A stretch of DNA of 64,000 nucleotides, taken from NCBI GenBank assembly GCA_963789255.1, contig CAWBJW010000001.1, positions 682,001-746,000 of the forward strand, written 5' to 3'. The notes under the pieces are model-generated. The model searched no databases and had not been told where the DNA came from. It saw only the letters and a list, made by a program, of their open reading frames with translations. This DNA is from DATARH01 sp963789255 (lineage in GTDB: Bacteria > Pseudomonadota > Alphaproteobacteria > ATCC43930 > CGMCC-115725). Position 1 is the stretch's first letter. The number at the start of each line of letters is the position of its first letter. The translations under genes were made by a program, and so were the position numbers. This document shows positions 44,542-53,016 of the stretch, piece after piece.

Positions 44542-45786
44542 ATGACCGAACGCGAGTTGTCGCAGTCGCGCGCAATCCCAACCGGCCCGCAGCCGACGCA
44601 AGCTGTCGACTACCTGCTCAGCGCGGCGGCGGTGCGCGAGCGCTGCGCCGTCGTCTGCGCCGCTTCCGGGCATGGCGAAACCCGGCATTTCCGGCTGGTG
44701 CCCGAGCGGCTCGACGATGCGGCCGAACGGGTCGTCGCGGTGACGTTACGGCGCTATCCCGACCTCGCCGTGCCGTTGCACAGCCGCTGGCGGCATTTTT
44801 CCGCGGGGGGCATCGAGCGGGCCGCGCTGATCGCGCCGGGCGCCGACCGGGCGGAGACGGCGCGCGCGCGGCTCGATCTCGCGATCGTGTCGGTGCTGCT
44901 CGATGCCGGCGCCGGGTCCCGCTGGGTCTATCGCGAGGCCGCGACCGGGCTGGCGCTGGGGCGTTCCGAGGGGCTGGCGGTCGCCAGCCTGCAGGCGATG
45001 CGGGCCGGGCTGTTCTCCGCCGACCCGGCCCGGCCGTGGCGCGCCGATGCCGCCGCGCTCGCCGCGCTCCCGGCCGACCGGCTCGGCCATGCCTTGCAGC
45101 ACGGCCCGGACAATCCGCTCGCCGGGCTGGAGGGCAGGGCGTTGCTGCTGCGCCGCCTCGGCGAGGTCGCCGCCGCGCGCCCCGACATCTTCGGCTCGCC
45201 GGCCCGGCTCGGGCATCTCCATGATTTCTGGCATTCGCGCGGCGCCGATCTGCCGGCCCCCGATATGCTGGCTCTGGTATTGCGGGCCCTCGGGCCGATC
45301 TGGCCGGGCCGGCTGAGCCTCGATGGCGTCCCGCTCGGCGATTGCGGCCGTCACGGCGCGGTCCCGGGCGACGGCATCGTGCCGTTTCACAAGCTCAGCC
45401 AATGGCTGGTCTATTCGCTGATCGAGCCATTGGCGGATGCTGGGTTCCGCGTCACCGATCTCGACGCGCTGACCGGCCTCGCCGAATACCGCAACGGCGG
45501 GCTGTTCATCGATTGCGGCGCCATTGTCGCACGCAACGATGATCTGCTGCGCCGCCCGCTCGATCCGTTCGAGGAGGCCGTCGTCGAGTGGCGGGCGCTT
45601 ACCGTCGCGCTGCTCGATCGTCTGGCCGAGCGGGTGCGCGACCGCCTCGGCCGCAATGCCGCCGAATTTCCGCTCGCCAAGGTGCTCGAAGGCGGCAGCT
45701 GGGCCGCCGGGCGCGAGATCGCCGCCGAGAAGCGGCCCGGCGGCGGCCCGCCACTGACGATCGCCAGCGACGGAACCCTGTTCTGA
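44542..45786 (+). CDS. urc4: URC4-type (DUF1688) uracil catabolism protein
   Basis: About 414 residues starting MTERELSQSRAIPTGPQPTQ, preceded by a GTG that could also start it. DUF1688 features include AVDYLLSAAAVRERCAVVCA, VPLHSRWRHFSAGGIERAAL, GSRWVYREAATGLALGRSEG, GDGIVPFHKLSQWLVYSLIE and ALTGLAEYRNGGLFIDCGAI. URC4 proteins are needed, with URC1 and uracil phosphoribosyltransferase, for the URC route of uracil breakdown known first from yeasts and found in bacteria. The exact reaction is not settled. upp follows after 11 bp, so the two form an operon. urc1 is about 6 kb upstream on the same strand. Confidence 0.88.
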   Translation: MTERELSQSRAIPTGPQPTQAVDYLLSAAAVRERCAVVCAASGHGETRHFRLVPERLDDAAERVVAVTLRRYPDLAVPLHSRWRHFSAGGIERAALIAPGADRAETARARLDLAIVSVLLDAGAGSRWVYREAATGLALGRSEGLAVASLQAMRAGLFSADPARPWRADAAALAALPADRLGHALQHGPDNPLAGLEGRALLLRRLGEVAAARPDIFGSPARLGHLHDFWHSRGADLPAPDMLALVLRALGPIWPGRLSLDGVPLGDCGRHGAVPGDGIVPFHKLSQWLVYSLIEPLADAGFRVTDLDALTGLAEYRNGGLFIDCGAIVARNDDLLRRPLDPFEEAVVEWRALTVALLDRLAERVRDRLGRNAAEFPLAKVLEGGSWAAGREIAAEKRPGGGPPLTIASDGTLF

Positions 45787-45797
45787 GGAGAGAGGCG

Positions 45798-46430
45798 ATG
45801 CCCGGGGTCGTGACGATCGTCGATCACCCGCTGGTGCGGCACAAGCTATCCTTGATGCGCGCGCGCGACACCAGCACCTCGAAATTCCGCCTGTTGATGC
45901 GCGAGATCAGCCTCTTGCTCGGCTACGAGGCGACGCGCGACCTGGCGCTCGAAGAGATCGACATCGACACACCGCTGGAGCGCGCCCGCGTGCCGGTGCT
46001 CGCCGGCAAGAAATTGTGTTTGGTCTCGATCCTGCGCGCCGGCAACGGCATCCTCGACGGCATGCTCGACCTCGTGCCGGCGGCGCGGGTCGGCCATATC
46101 GGGATCTATCGCGAGCCGGCCACCCTGCAGGCCATCGAATATTACCTGAAGCTGCCCGACGATCTGGCCGAGCGCAACGTCATCCTGCTCGACCCGATGC
46201 TGGCGACCGGCAATTCGGCGGTGGCGGCGATCTCGCGCCTGGTCGAATTGCGGGCGCGCTCGATCAAGTTCGTCTGCCTGGTCGCGGCGCCCGAAGGCAT
46301 CGCGAAATTGCACCGCGTCTTTCCCGAAGTGCCGATCCTGACCGCCGCGGTCGACCGCGTTCTCAACGACCACGGCTATATCCTGCCCGGGCTCGGCGAT
46401 GCCGGCGACCGGCTGTTCGGCACCAGGTGA
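45798..46430 (+). CDS. upp: Uracil phosphoribosyltransferase
   Basis: 210 residues from ATG 45798 after a GAGGAGAGAGG ribosome-binding site. It converts uracil and PRPP to UMP. The PRPP loop is LLDPMLATGNSAVAAISRLV and the uracil-binding end is YILPGLGDAGDRLFGTR. The N-terminal VTIVDHPLVRHKLSLMRARD is typical. Location directly after urc4 shows that it serves uracil catabolism (the URC route begins from uracil via a phosphoribosylated intermediate) as well as salvage. Convergent with the OmpA-domain gene, with no gap. Confidence 0.95.
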   Translation: MPGVVTIVDHPLVRHKLSLMRARDTSTSKFRLLMREISLLLGYEATRDLALEEIDIDTPLERARVPVLAGKKLCLVSILRAGNGILDGMLDLVPAARVGHIGIYREPATLQAIEYYLKLPDDLAERNVILLDPMLATGNSAVAAISRLVELRARSIKFVCLVAAPEGIAKLHRVFPEVPILTAAVDRVLNDHGYILPGLGDAGDRLFGTR

Positions 46431-47915
46431 TCAGCGGCGCAGCAGGACCTCGATCCGGCGGTTCTGCGCGCGCCCTTCCGGATTGTCCGAGCCATCCGAT
46501 TTGTGGTTCGGCCTCACTGGCCGGGTGCGGCCAAAACCCTGTTCGACGAAGCGCGGCCGGCGTTTGGGGGCGTGCGCTTCGAGCCAGGCGGCGACGGCGT
46601 GCGCGCGCTCTTTGGACAGCGTCAGGTTGTCCGCATCCGTGCCGACGGAGTCGGTATGCCCGGCGACCTCGACCTCGCGCGGCCGGGTTTTCGCGATCAA
46701 CTCGGCGAGTTGCGCCAGCAGCGGATCGGCATTGGCGTCGAGCGTGTCGGGCGCCGAGCCGAACAGCGCGTCCGCCGGCAGCACGATGCGCAATCCGCGA
46801 TAGGTCCTCTCGGCGTGCAGGGCGGCTTCGAGTTGCGGGACGCTGCGCGGGGCAGGGATTTTTGCCGGAACCGCGGGCGGGGGCGGGCGCGCCGGCGTCG
46901 CGGGGCCGGCGGCAGCGGGCGGGGCGGGAGCAGGTGGAGTGGGAGCAGGTGGGGTTGGAGCGGGCGACGCAGGAGCGGGTGGCGCCTGCGCTGTCGCTGC
47001 CTCGGCCGCCGACAGAAGCGAGCGGGCAATCGGCGCAACCGTCGCGCGCGAGCTTGCCGGCAGGGCAGCGTCGCTGTGCTCCACCGGGACCTTGAGGGTG
47101 AACACCGGCAGCGTGTCGTACGGGTTGTCGGTCGTGCCGGCGGTCCCCCGGTTGGTGATCAGCGTGAGCGCCCCGCTGGCATCGAGCGTTCGGCAATCGA
47201 AAATCAGATCGGCGTCGAGACGGTCGCCGGGGGGTACCACGAGCTCCCGGTTTTCGGCCGGGGCCTCGACCGGCGCCGCAACGCCGCGGTCGTCGGTCAG
47301 CACCAGGCTGCGATCCTGGTCCAGAACAATCGTCCGGTCGTTGCCGTTGGTCGCAAGCAGCGAGACAACGCAGGCAGTCGGGGTGGCCAGGATCCCTCGC
47401 ACCCGCAGCCCCGCCCCGTCGGGATGGCTCGCGGCCGGCCCGCCGTTCGCCTCGGCCCGCCCGTCCGCCGGCAACGTGGTGCTGAACGCCGGCGCGTCGT
47501 CGTACGGGTTGTCGGGCGTGCCGATGCCCTGATTGATCGACAGGGTGAGCTCGCGTGCCGCCGACGCGAGCGGGCCGATGAACACCAGATCGGCGGTCAT
47601 CTGCGCCTGCGCCGGGATCCGCAGCTGCGGGTTTTCGGCCGGCGGGTTGAGATGGTAGACGCCGTGCGCCCCGTCATCGAGCACAAAGCTGCGCGCGCGA
47701 TCGAGGCGGATCTGACGCTCGCCCGGATTGGCGATCGTCGCCGACAGGACGATCGAGTCGTCACGAAAGTCGATCGTCTGCAACACGATCGAGACGCCGT
47801 CGGGGTGGACCAGCCGGCGCTCGATCGGCACCGGCTTGGCGAGCGCCGTTCCGGACGCTGCGGCAACGATCAGGCAGGCGATTGCGCCTCGGAGCAAGGC
47901 AGGAAAACGGGGCAT
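46431..47915 (-). CDS. Exported protein with C-terminal OmpA-like peptidoglycan-binding domain
   Basis: 494 residues with a signal peptide (PALLRGAIACLIVAAASGTALA). Two beta-rich repeats follow (QTIDFRDDSIVLSATIANPG ... NQGIGTPDNPYDDAPAFSTT, and a diverged second copy ending TNRGTAGTTDNPYDTLPVFT). A Pro/Ala linker precedes a C-terminal OmpA domain: PREVEVAGHTDSVGTDADN, LSKERAHAVAAWLEAH and FGRTRPVRPNHKSDGSDNPE, then GRAQNRRIEVLL. It probably links an outer envelope structure to the cell wall. The N-terminal repeats are not a family I can name. Confidence 0.85.
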   Translation of the reverse strand: MPRFPALLRGAIACLIVAAASGTALAKPVPIERRLVHPDGVSIVLQTIDFRDDSIVLSATIANPGERQIRLDRARSFVLDDGAHGVYHLNPPAENPQLRIPAQAQMTADLVFIGPLASAARELTLSINQGIGTPDNPYDDAPAFSTTLPADGRAEANGGPAASHPDGAGLRVRGILATPTACVVSLLATNGNDRTIVLDQDRSLVLTDDRGVAAPVEAPAENRELVVPPGDRLDADLIFDCRTLDASGALTLITNRGTAGTTDNPYDTLPVFTLKVPVEHSDAALPASSRATVAPIARSLLSAAEAATAQAPPAPASPAPTPPAPTPPAPAPPAAAGPATPARPPPPAVPAKIPAPRSVPQLEAALHAERTYRGLRIVLPADALFGSAPDTLDANADPLLAQLAELIAKTRPREVEVAGHTDSVGTDADNLTLSKERAHAVAAWLEAHAPKRRPRFVEQGFGRTRPVRPNHKSDGSDNPEGRAQNRRIEVLLRR

Positions 47916-48000
47916 TGCATGCTGCGCTGTGGCGGTCGCGGCAGCGCTGACATAGCACGTTTGCCGGCGCTGGCAACGCCGGGCATGCGCCGTCGCGGCC

Positions 48001-48507
48001 TCAGTGTGGCGGCGGGTTCCGGCGCAGCCAGGCCGCTCGCCGCGCGCGTGCGATCGCAACGAATTTGCTGCGCTGCTCCGGCGACAAGACCGACAGGAAC
48101 GCGAGGGTCTGGGTGGTCGCTTCGCGCTGAAATTCCTGCCGCTTTTGCGCGGCTTCGTCGAACAGCCGCATGACTTGCCCGACATCCGCCTGGGGCTTCG
48201 CGATCTCCTGCCAAACAGCGCCGATCAACGGCGCGATCTGTTCATGCATCTTCTCGGTGCGCAGGCGCATCGCGGCGACATACCGATCGAAACTGGTCCG
48301 CTGCTGGGGATCGAGATCGAGCCCGGCCGCCATTTGCTGAAAGCGCTGCTCCGGGCCCGGCCACCCCGCCGGCGCATGCAGGCGGGTCCACACGGCACCG
48401 GCGATGAAGCAGAAATTGAGCGCCGCCGAGACCACAAGCAGCGCAACCAGTATCCGCCGGCGCGGCCGGCCGGTCCGCCCGGTCGTGGCGGCCGTCGCCG
48501 TGCTCAC
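48001..48507 (-). CDS. Metal-resistance/CnrX-like periplasmic sensor-type protein
   Basis: 168 residues. One N-terminal membrane anchor (ILVALLVVSAALNFCFIAGA) and a periplasmic helical domain follow the Metal_resist/Spy pattern: LDLDPQQRTSFDRYVAAMRL, AQKRQEFQREATTQTLAFLS and LSPEQRSKFVAIARARR. In the CnrYXH systems of Cupriavidus, a protein of this type senses metal and frees an ECF sigma factor. Only isolated His residues (RLHAP, KMHEQ) are visible, so metal binding is unproven. It overlaps the anti-sigma gene by 4 bp (ATGA), so they are coupled. Confidence 0.78.
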   Translation of the reverse strand: MSTATAATTGRTGRPRRRILVALLVVSAALNFCFIAGAVWTRLHAPAGWPGPEQRFQQMAAGLDLDPQQRTSFDRYVAAMRLRTEKMHEQIAPLIGAVWQEIAKPQADVGQVMRLFDEAAQKRQEFQREATTQTLAFLSVLSPEQRSKFVAIARARRAAWLRRNPPPH

Positions 48508-49049
48508 GTCTGCGCGCCCTCGGTCAGGCCGCTCATGAAGGTCGAGGGTTCGAGCAATTCGTGCAGAAAGCCGTCATTACCGGCCTGGCTCGTCTGAGCG
48601 ACGGAGAGCGAAGTATTCATGCCCAACGTGAAACCCAGCCAGCCCGCTACCGCCACCGCGGCAACCAGGCTGCTCCAGCCGGCCATGCCGTGCAGTCGCT
48701 CTCTGCCCGGACGGCTCGGCGCGAACGGGATGACCTGGCCCGGCAGCTTCTCGCTGCGCCCGACCAGCGCCACGGCGCGCACAACGACGGCTTCGGGCAC
48801 GGTTTCCAGCCGCTCGGCCGTGTCGGCGAGGGCGCGCGCCGCCGCGACATCGCCAGCCGCGACCGGATCGCCGGCAAGCCATTCGGCGACGCGCTCGCGA
48901 TCGTCGGGATCGAGATGCCCGTCCGCAAAACCGGCAAGGTCGAGAATGCGCTCGGCTTCGTCCGCGACCATATCCACCGTGCGGCTGCGCCGCCACAGCG
49001 CCCGGTCGGGCGAACCCGCCGGCTGTCGGTCGATACCGTTGCCTCGCAT
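48504..49049 (-). CDS. Putative anti-sigma factor
   Basis: 181 residues starting MRGNGIDRQPAGSPDRALWR. The cytoplasmic part (DEAERILDLAGFADGHLDPD, DRERVAEWLAGDPVAAGDVA) has the zinc-less anti-sigma look. One membrane helix follows (LVAAVAVAGWLGFTLGM), then a short periplasmic tail. It lies between the ECF sigma gene (75 bp upstream) and the CnrX-like gene (4-bp overlap). Together they look like a sigma/anti-sigma/sensor module. No HxxxCxxC motif is visible. The specific role is inferred from order. Confidence 0.8.
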   Translation of the reverse strand: MRGNGIDRQPAGSPDRALWRRSRTVDMVADEAERILDLAGFADGHLDPDDRERVAEWLAGDPVAAGDVAAARALADTAERLETVPEAVVVRAVALVGRSEKLPGQVIPFAPSRPGRERLHGMAGWSSLVAAVAVAGWLGFTLGMNTSLSVAQTSQAGNDGFLHELLEPSTFMSGLTEGAQT

Positions 49050-49123
49050 CACCGCATTCTCCTCATGCCCTGTTCTACGACGGCAGCAGCGACAATATCC
49101 CCGCAACTTATAGGTTACCAACC

Positions 49124-49654
49124 CTATCCCAAATCGGCCTTGAAGTGTGCGCGCAGCTTGACCATCGCCTTGTGATGCGCGCTGCGCACCGTTTGCGGGT
49201 CGATGCCGAGCATCCGTGCGATCTCTGCCACATCCATTTCCCGGTCGTACAGCATCGCCAGGATCTCGCGCTGCCGCGGCGACAGCAATGCTTCCGGCAA
49301 TTTGAGCTTGCGGACCGGCTCGACCGGGTTGACCGCCAGCTGCGCTTCGGGCACCAGATCGATCGGCACCGAATCCATCCGGCGCCGCCGCAGCGCGTCG
49401 CGCGCGGTGCTGCGGGCGACGATCGTCAGCCAGGTTGACAGCGCCGCGCGCGCCGGGTCATAGGTGCGCAACAAACGGAAATTGTCCTTGCACAGCCGGA
49501 CGAAGACTTCCTGCGTCAGGTCCTCGATATCGCCGTGCGTCGGCGCGAGGCCGCGCACCGCGGCGACGATCAGCCCGCCATAGCGGCGAACAAAACCCTG
49601 CCAGGCCGCGCTGTCGCCGTTCAGCAGCGCGTGCGAGACGGCATCCTGGGCCAA
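49124..49654 (-). CDS. ECF-type RNA polymerase sigma factor
   Basis: 176 residues starting MAQDAVSHALLNGDSAAWQG. The sigma2 region reads DIEDLTQEVFVRLCKDNFRL and LSTWLTIVARSTARDALRRR; the sigma4 helix-turn-helix region reads LPEALLSPRQREILAMLYDR and EMDVAEIARMLGIDPQTVRS. It directs RNA polymerase to a small regulon in response to an envelope or metal signal. It is first in a minus-strand operon with the anti-sigma and CnrX-like genes, and so probably controls its own transcription. Fumarase lies just upstream on the same strand (13 bp). Confidence 0.93.
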   Translation of the reverse strand: MAQDAVSHALLNGDSAAWQGFVRRYGGLIVAAVRGLAPTHGDIEDLTQEVFVRLCKDNFRLLRTYDPARAALSTWLTIVARSTARDALRRRRMDSVPIDLVPEAQLAVNPVEPVRKLKLPEALLSPRQREILAMLYDREMDVAEIARMLGIDPQTVRSAHHKAMVKLRAHFKADLG

Positions 49655-49667
49655 TCAGGCGCCTCGA

Positions 49668-51281
49668 TCAGGACAGGGCGGCGAAGAAATCATTGCCCTT
49701 GTCGTCGACCACGATGAAGGCGGGGAAATCGACGACCTCGATTCGCCAGATCGCTTCCATGCCGAACTCCGGATATTCGAGGAGTTCGACATGCTTGATG
49801 CAATCCTGCGCGAGGCGCGCGGCCGGCCCGCCGACCGAGCCGAGGTAGAAGCCGCCGTATTTCTTGCACGCATCGCGCACTTCGGCGCCGCGATTGCCCT
49901 TGGCGAGCGTGATGAAGCCGCCGCCGGCCGCCATGAACGGCCCGACATAGCTGTCCATCCTGCCCGCCGTGGTCGGTCCGAACGAACCCGACGCATATCC
50001 CTCCGGCGTCTTCGCCGGGCCGGCATAGTAGATCGCATGGTCCTTGACGTATTGCGGCAGGCCCTCGCCGCGATCGAGCCGCTCCTGGAGCTTGGCGTGG
50101 GCGATGTCGCGCGCCACGATCAGCGTGCCGTTGAGGCTGAGCCGCGTCTTGACCGGGTACTGCGCCAAGGTGCGGCGGATCTCGTCCATCGGCCGCGCGA
50201 GATCGATGCGCACGACCTCGCCGCCGAGCGTCTTCTCGTCGATATCCGGCAGGAAACGCGCCGGGTTGCTCTCGAGCTCTTCGAGAAAGACGCCCTCGGC
50301 GGTGATCTTGCCGAGGATCTGGCGGTCGGCCGAGCACGATACGCCGATGCCGATCGGCAGAGAGGCGCCGTGCCGCGGCAGCCGGATCACCCGCACGTCA
50401 TGGCAGAAATATTTTCCGCCGAATTGCGCTCCGATCCCGAGGTTGCGGGTCAATTCGAGCACTTCGGCCTCGAAATCGCGGTCGCGGTAGGCCTGGCCGT
50501 ATTTGTTGCCAGCGGTGGGCAGCGTGTCGAGATAGCGGCAGCTCGCCAGCTTGACGGTTTTCAAATTCATCTCGGCCGAGGTGCCGCCGATGACGATCGC
50601 CAGGTGATAGGGCGGGCAGGCCGAGGTGCCGAGGGTGCGGATTTTCTCGTCGAGGAATTTCAGGAGCGATTTCGGGTTCAAGACCGCCTTGGTCTGCTGA
50701 AAGAGAAAACTCTTGTTGGCCGAGCCGCCGCCCTTGGCGATGAACAGGAAATGGTACTCCTCGCCCGGCTCGGCATAGAGGTCGATCTGCGCCGGCAGGT
50801 TGTCGCCAGTGTTGACCTCGTCGTACATCGACAACGGCGCGACCTGGCTGTAGCGCAGATTGGTCTCGGCATAGGTGCGCCTTATGCCCTCCGACAGCGC
50901 GGCCGCGTCGTCGGCGCCGGTCCACACGCGCTCGCCCTTCTTGCCCATGACGATCGCGGTGCCGGTGTCCTGGCACATCGGCAACACCTTGCCGGCGGCG
51001 ATATTGGCGTTCTTCAACAGGTCGAACGCGACGAACTTGTCGTTGGCCGAGGCTTGCGCATCGTCGAGGATCGCGCGCAGCTGCGCGAGATGGCCGGGGC
51101 GCAACAGATGCGCGCAATCGACAAAGGCCTGGCGGGCGAGCAGGGTCAGCGCCTCGGGCATCACCCGGACGACACGCTCGCCATCGAATTCGGCGAGCGC
51201 CACATGATCGCCGGTGAGCTTCTTGTAGGGCGCATCGTCCTCGCCCAGCGCAAACAGCTCGTGAAACGCGGCCTCGCTCAT
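49668..51281 (-). CDS. fumA: Fumarate hydratase, class I
   Basis: 537 residues starting MSEAAFHELFALGEDDAPYK. It interconverts fumarate and malate in the citric acid cycle with a 4Fe-4S cluster. Likely cluster cysteines are in VLPMCQDTGTAIVMG, TSACPPYHLAIVIGGTSAEM and IGVSCSADRQILGK. The alpha-like and beta-like parts are fused, as in FumA/FumB; the beta part has LNGTLIVARDIAHAK and GSFGPTTAGRMDSYVGPFM. Frame intact. Being oxygen-sensitive, such enzymes are often paired with a class II enzyme elsewhere. Confidence 0.96.
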   Translation of the reverse strand: MSEAAFHELFALGEDDAPYKKLTGDHVALAEFDGERVVRVMPEALTLLARQAFVDCAHLLRPGHLAQLRAILDDAQASANDKFVAFDLLKNANIAAGKVLPMCQDTGTAIVMGKKGERVWTGADDAAALSEGIRRTYAETNLRYSQVAPLSMYDEVNTGDNLPAQIDLYAEPGEEYHFLFIAKGGGSANKSFLFQQTKAVLNPKSLLKFLDEKIRTLGTSACPPYHLAIVIGGTSAEMNLKTVKLASCRYLDTLPTAGNKYGQAYRDRDFEAEVLELTRNLGIGAQFGGKYFCHDVRVIRLPRHGASLPIGIGVSCSADRQILGKITAEGVFLEELESNPARFLPDIDEKTLGGEVVRIDLARPMDEIRRTLAQYPVKTRLSLNGTLIVARDIAHAKLQERLDRGEGLPQYVKDHAIYYAGPAKTPEGYASGSFGPTTAGRMDSYVGPFMAAGGGFITLAKGNRGAEVRDACKKYGGFYLGSVGGPAARLAQDCIKHVELLEYPEFGMEAIWRIEVVDFPAFIVVDDKGNDFFAALS

Positions 51282-51350
51282 ACCGGACTCCCCAACGGAT
51301 CAGGGGCGCAGGATCGTCCTTTGTCGCTGCGGGTCAAGTTTTCCCAAGCT

Positions 51351-51460
51351 GTTGTCATTCCGGGGCGCCGCGCAGCGGCGAACCCGGAATCCAGGAACAT
51401 CGGCCTGTGTTCATGGATTGCGGGTTTCGCCCTTTGGGCGGCCCCGGAATGACATTTGTC
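51351..51460. repeat. REP-like palindromic repeats
   Basis: TTGTCATTCCGGGGCGCCGC ... AACCCGGAATCCAGGAACA and, in inverse order, TGTTCATGGATTGCGGGTT ... GGCCCCGGAATGACA. They form two mirrored units with GGCGCC and CGGGTTTCGCCCTTTGGGCG stems. They fill the gap between fumA and a small gene. Same class as the other GTCATTCC repeats. No gene. Confidence 0.75.
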
Positions 51461-51462
51461 GG

Positions 51463-51825
51463 CTACACCCCGAAGATCGCGCCGCGGACGTTGACCTGCT
51501 CGCCCTCGGTCGTGCCGGTCTCGGCCTCTCCGGTCGGCCCGACCGCTTCCCGGACGCTGAACGGGGTGTCGCGGATCTCCCAATATTTGCCCTGGCCCCA
51601 GATGCCGACCCCGCCGCCCAAACCGTCCTCGTAGTAGCCGTCGTGCAACTCGACGATAGTCCAGCCTGACGCGCGCAGCGCCGCCATCGCCGGCGCGTCG
51701 CCGACGCAGAAGAAATCGGTTTTGCCCGCCGCATCCGGCAAACGCGGCGGCGTAGCGCGGCTCAGCTTCACCGCAAGGTTGGGCGCCTCGGGCCGCGCGC
51801 CGCCGCTGCGGACGATGAACATCAT
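51463..51825 (-). CDS. Small protein of unknown function, coupled to a hydrolase
   Basis: 120 residues starting MMFIVRSGGARPEAPNLAVK. The middle reads GKTDFFCVGDAPAMAALRAS and GWTIVELHDGYYEDGLGGGV, and the end GKYWEIRDTPFSVREAVGPT. No family recognised. It overlaps the start of... the hydrolase stop region by 4 bp (51822-51825), so the two are translated together and it may serve the same unknown pathway. Mixed alpha/beta composition, no signal peptide, probably cytoplasmic. Confidence 0.65.
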   Translation of the reverse strand: MMFIVRSGGARPEAPNLAVKLSRATPPRLPDAAGKTDFFCVGDAPAMAALRASGWTIVELHDGYYEDGLGGGVGIWGQGKYWEIRDTPFSVREAVGPTGEAETGTTEGEQVNVRGAIFGV

Positions 51826-52646
51826 GCCGATTGCCCCAGAAACCGCGCGACATGCTCGACAAAGGCGTGCGGCTGCTCCAGCTCGGGATGGTGCCCGGCC
51901 GCCTCGATCGCGGCGAACCGCGCTCCCGGTATCAGCCTGGCGTAGGCGCGGCCGTAATCCGGCGAGACGATGCGGTCGCTGGCGCCCCACAGCACCAGGC
52001 TCGGGACGGCGATGCGGCGCAGCCAGTGCTTCAATTGCGGGTTGTACATGTGCGGGCGCCAGGCATAGAGGCACAGCGCATCCCAGTTGCGGGCGAGCGC
52101 AATTATCTCTTCGTCGCTCATCGCCTCGTCGCCCGTCGCTTGGTTGATCGTCGCCTGCCAGCCGAGGCCATAGACCCCGGCAGGCCGTTGCGCCGGATCA
52201 TGCCAGGCCAGGCGATCGAGTTCGCCCGGCGCGGTATTGAAGAAATGGACGATGTCGCGCTCCTCGCGCCCGCCCAGTTTGACGCCCACCGGATCGACGA
52301 GGACCAGCCGGTCGAGCTTCGCCGAGCCGCTGACCGCGACCTCGGCGGCGATCCACCCGCCGAACGAAAACCCGATCAGCGCGAGCTTGCCCGGGAGCGC
52401 GTCGAGCACTTCGAGGTAGAGGTGGACGAGGTCGTACATCGTGTCGAAATCCTCTGGCCGCGGCGAGTTGCCAAAGCCGGGATGCGACGGCGCGATGATG
52501 TCGCCGTGCTCGGCGAGGAGGTCGAGAAACGCCGCTTTCGGGTTGACCGGGTTGACGCCGTGGACGAGGAGGATGCTTCGCCCCCCACGGCGCCCGTTGC
52601 CGCGGCGCAACACTTCCAGATCGACATCGCCGGCTCGCAATCTCAT
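51822..52646 (-). CDS. Alpha/beta hydrolase
   Basis: 274 residues starting MRLRAGDVDLEVLRRGNGRR. The oxyanion region is ILLVHGVNPVNPKAAFLDLL. The nucleophile elbow is LALIGFSFGGWIAAEVAVSG (G-F-S-F-G). The catalytic Asp is near LVLWGASDRIVSPDYG and the His near AAGHHPELEQPHAFVEHVAR. These complete a Ser-Asp-His triad of C-C hydrolase or esterase type. Substrate unknown. An AAGCG... REP-like repeat lies upstream. It is followed by the 120-residue gene with a 4-bp overlap. Confidence 0.9.
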   Translation of the reverse strand: MRLRAGDVDLEVLRRGNGRRGGRSILLVHGVNPVNPKAAFLDLLAEHGDIIAPSHPGFGNSPRPEDFDTMYDLVHLYLEVLDALPGKLALIGFSFGGWIAAEVAVSGSAKLDRLVLVDPVGVKLGGREERDIVHFFNTAPGELDRLAWHDPAQRPAGVYGLGWQATINQATGDEAMSDEEIIALARNWDALCLYAWRPHMYNPQLKHWLRRIAVPSLVLWGASDRIVSPDYGRAYARLIPGARFAAIEAAGHHPELEQPHAFVEHVARFLGQSA

Positions 52647-52655
52647 CGAACGAAC

Positions 52656-52790
52656 CTCAGCGTCATTCCCGCGAAAGCGGGAATCCAGGGGCAAACGACA
52701 CGTCGCCCGCCCTGGACCCCCGTATTGTCACCACACACAAATTCTCGTCATCCTGAGGAGCACCCCGGAGGGGGGCGTCTCGAAGGACGC
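52656..52790. repeat. REP-like repeats upstream of the hydrolase
   Basis: GTCATTCCCGCGAAAGCGGGAATCCAGGG is followed by CGTCATCCTGAGGAGCACCC and GGCGTCTCGAAGGACGC. The first is the mirrored partner type of the 35271-35346 repeat. The second matches the repeat at 24153-24265 and 55167-55275. No gene is present. Confidence 0.75.
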
Positions 52791-52876
52791 AATCCGCCAG
52801 TGCTGTTAAGGTTGAAATGTGTGCATGCCCTAAGCAGAGATTCGCTTGGTTGGGCCGCGGTTGATCGGCACGACCA

Positions 52877-52926
52877 CCCCTCACCCTGCCCTCTCCCCGC
52901 AAGCGGGGCGAGGGCAGGGTGAGGGG
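52877..52926. repeat. Long near-perfect hairpin, 25 bp per arm
   Basis: The left arm begins CCCCTCACCCTGCCCTCTCC and the right arm ends GGGCAGGGTGAGGGG. Arms pair over about 24 of 25 bases around an AA centre (CCCCGC-AA-GCGGGG). The inner part resembles the CTCTCCC...GGGAGAG hairpins near 21 kb. It lies between the convergently ending LLM gene and the hydrolase upstream region. It could be a mobile palindrome or a terminator; no T-run follows. Confidence 0.85.
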
Positions 52927-53016
52927 CTGATTGCCGCCCGCACCGCCATTCGTGTCACAATCAACAAATCCTTGCTTAGCGCATTCGCGGGGGTGACGAA
53001 GTGATGGGTTGGCCGG

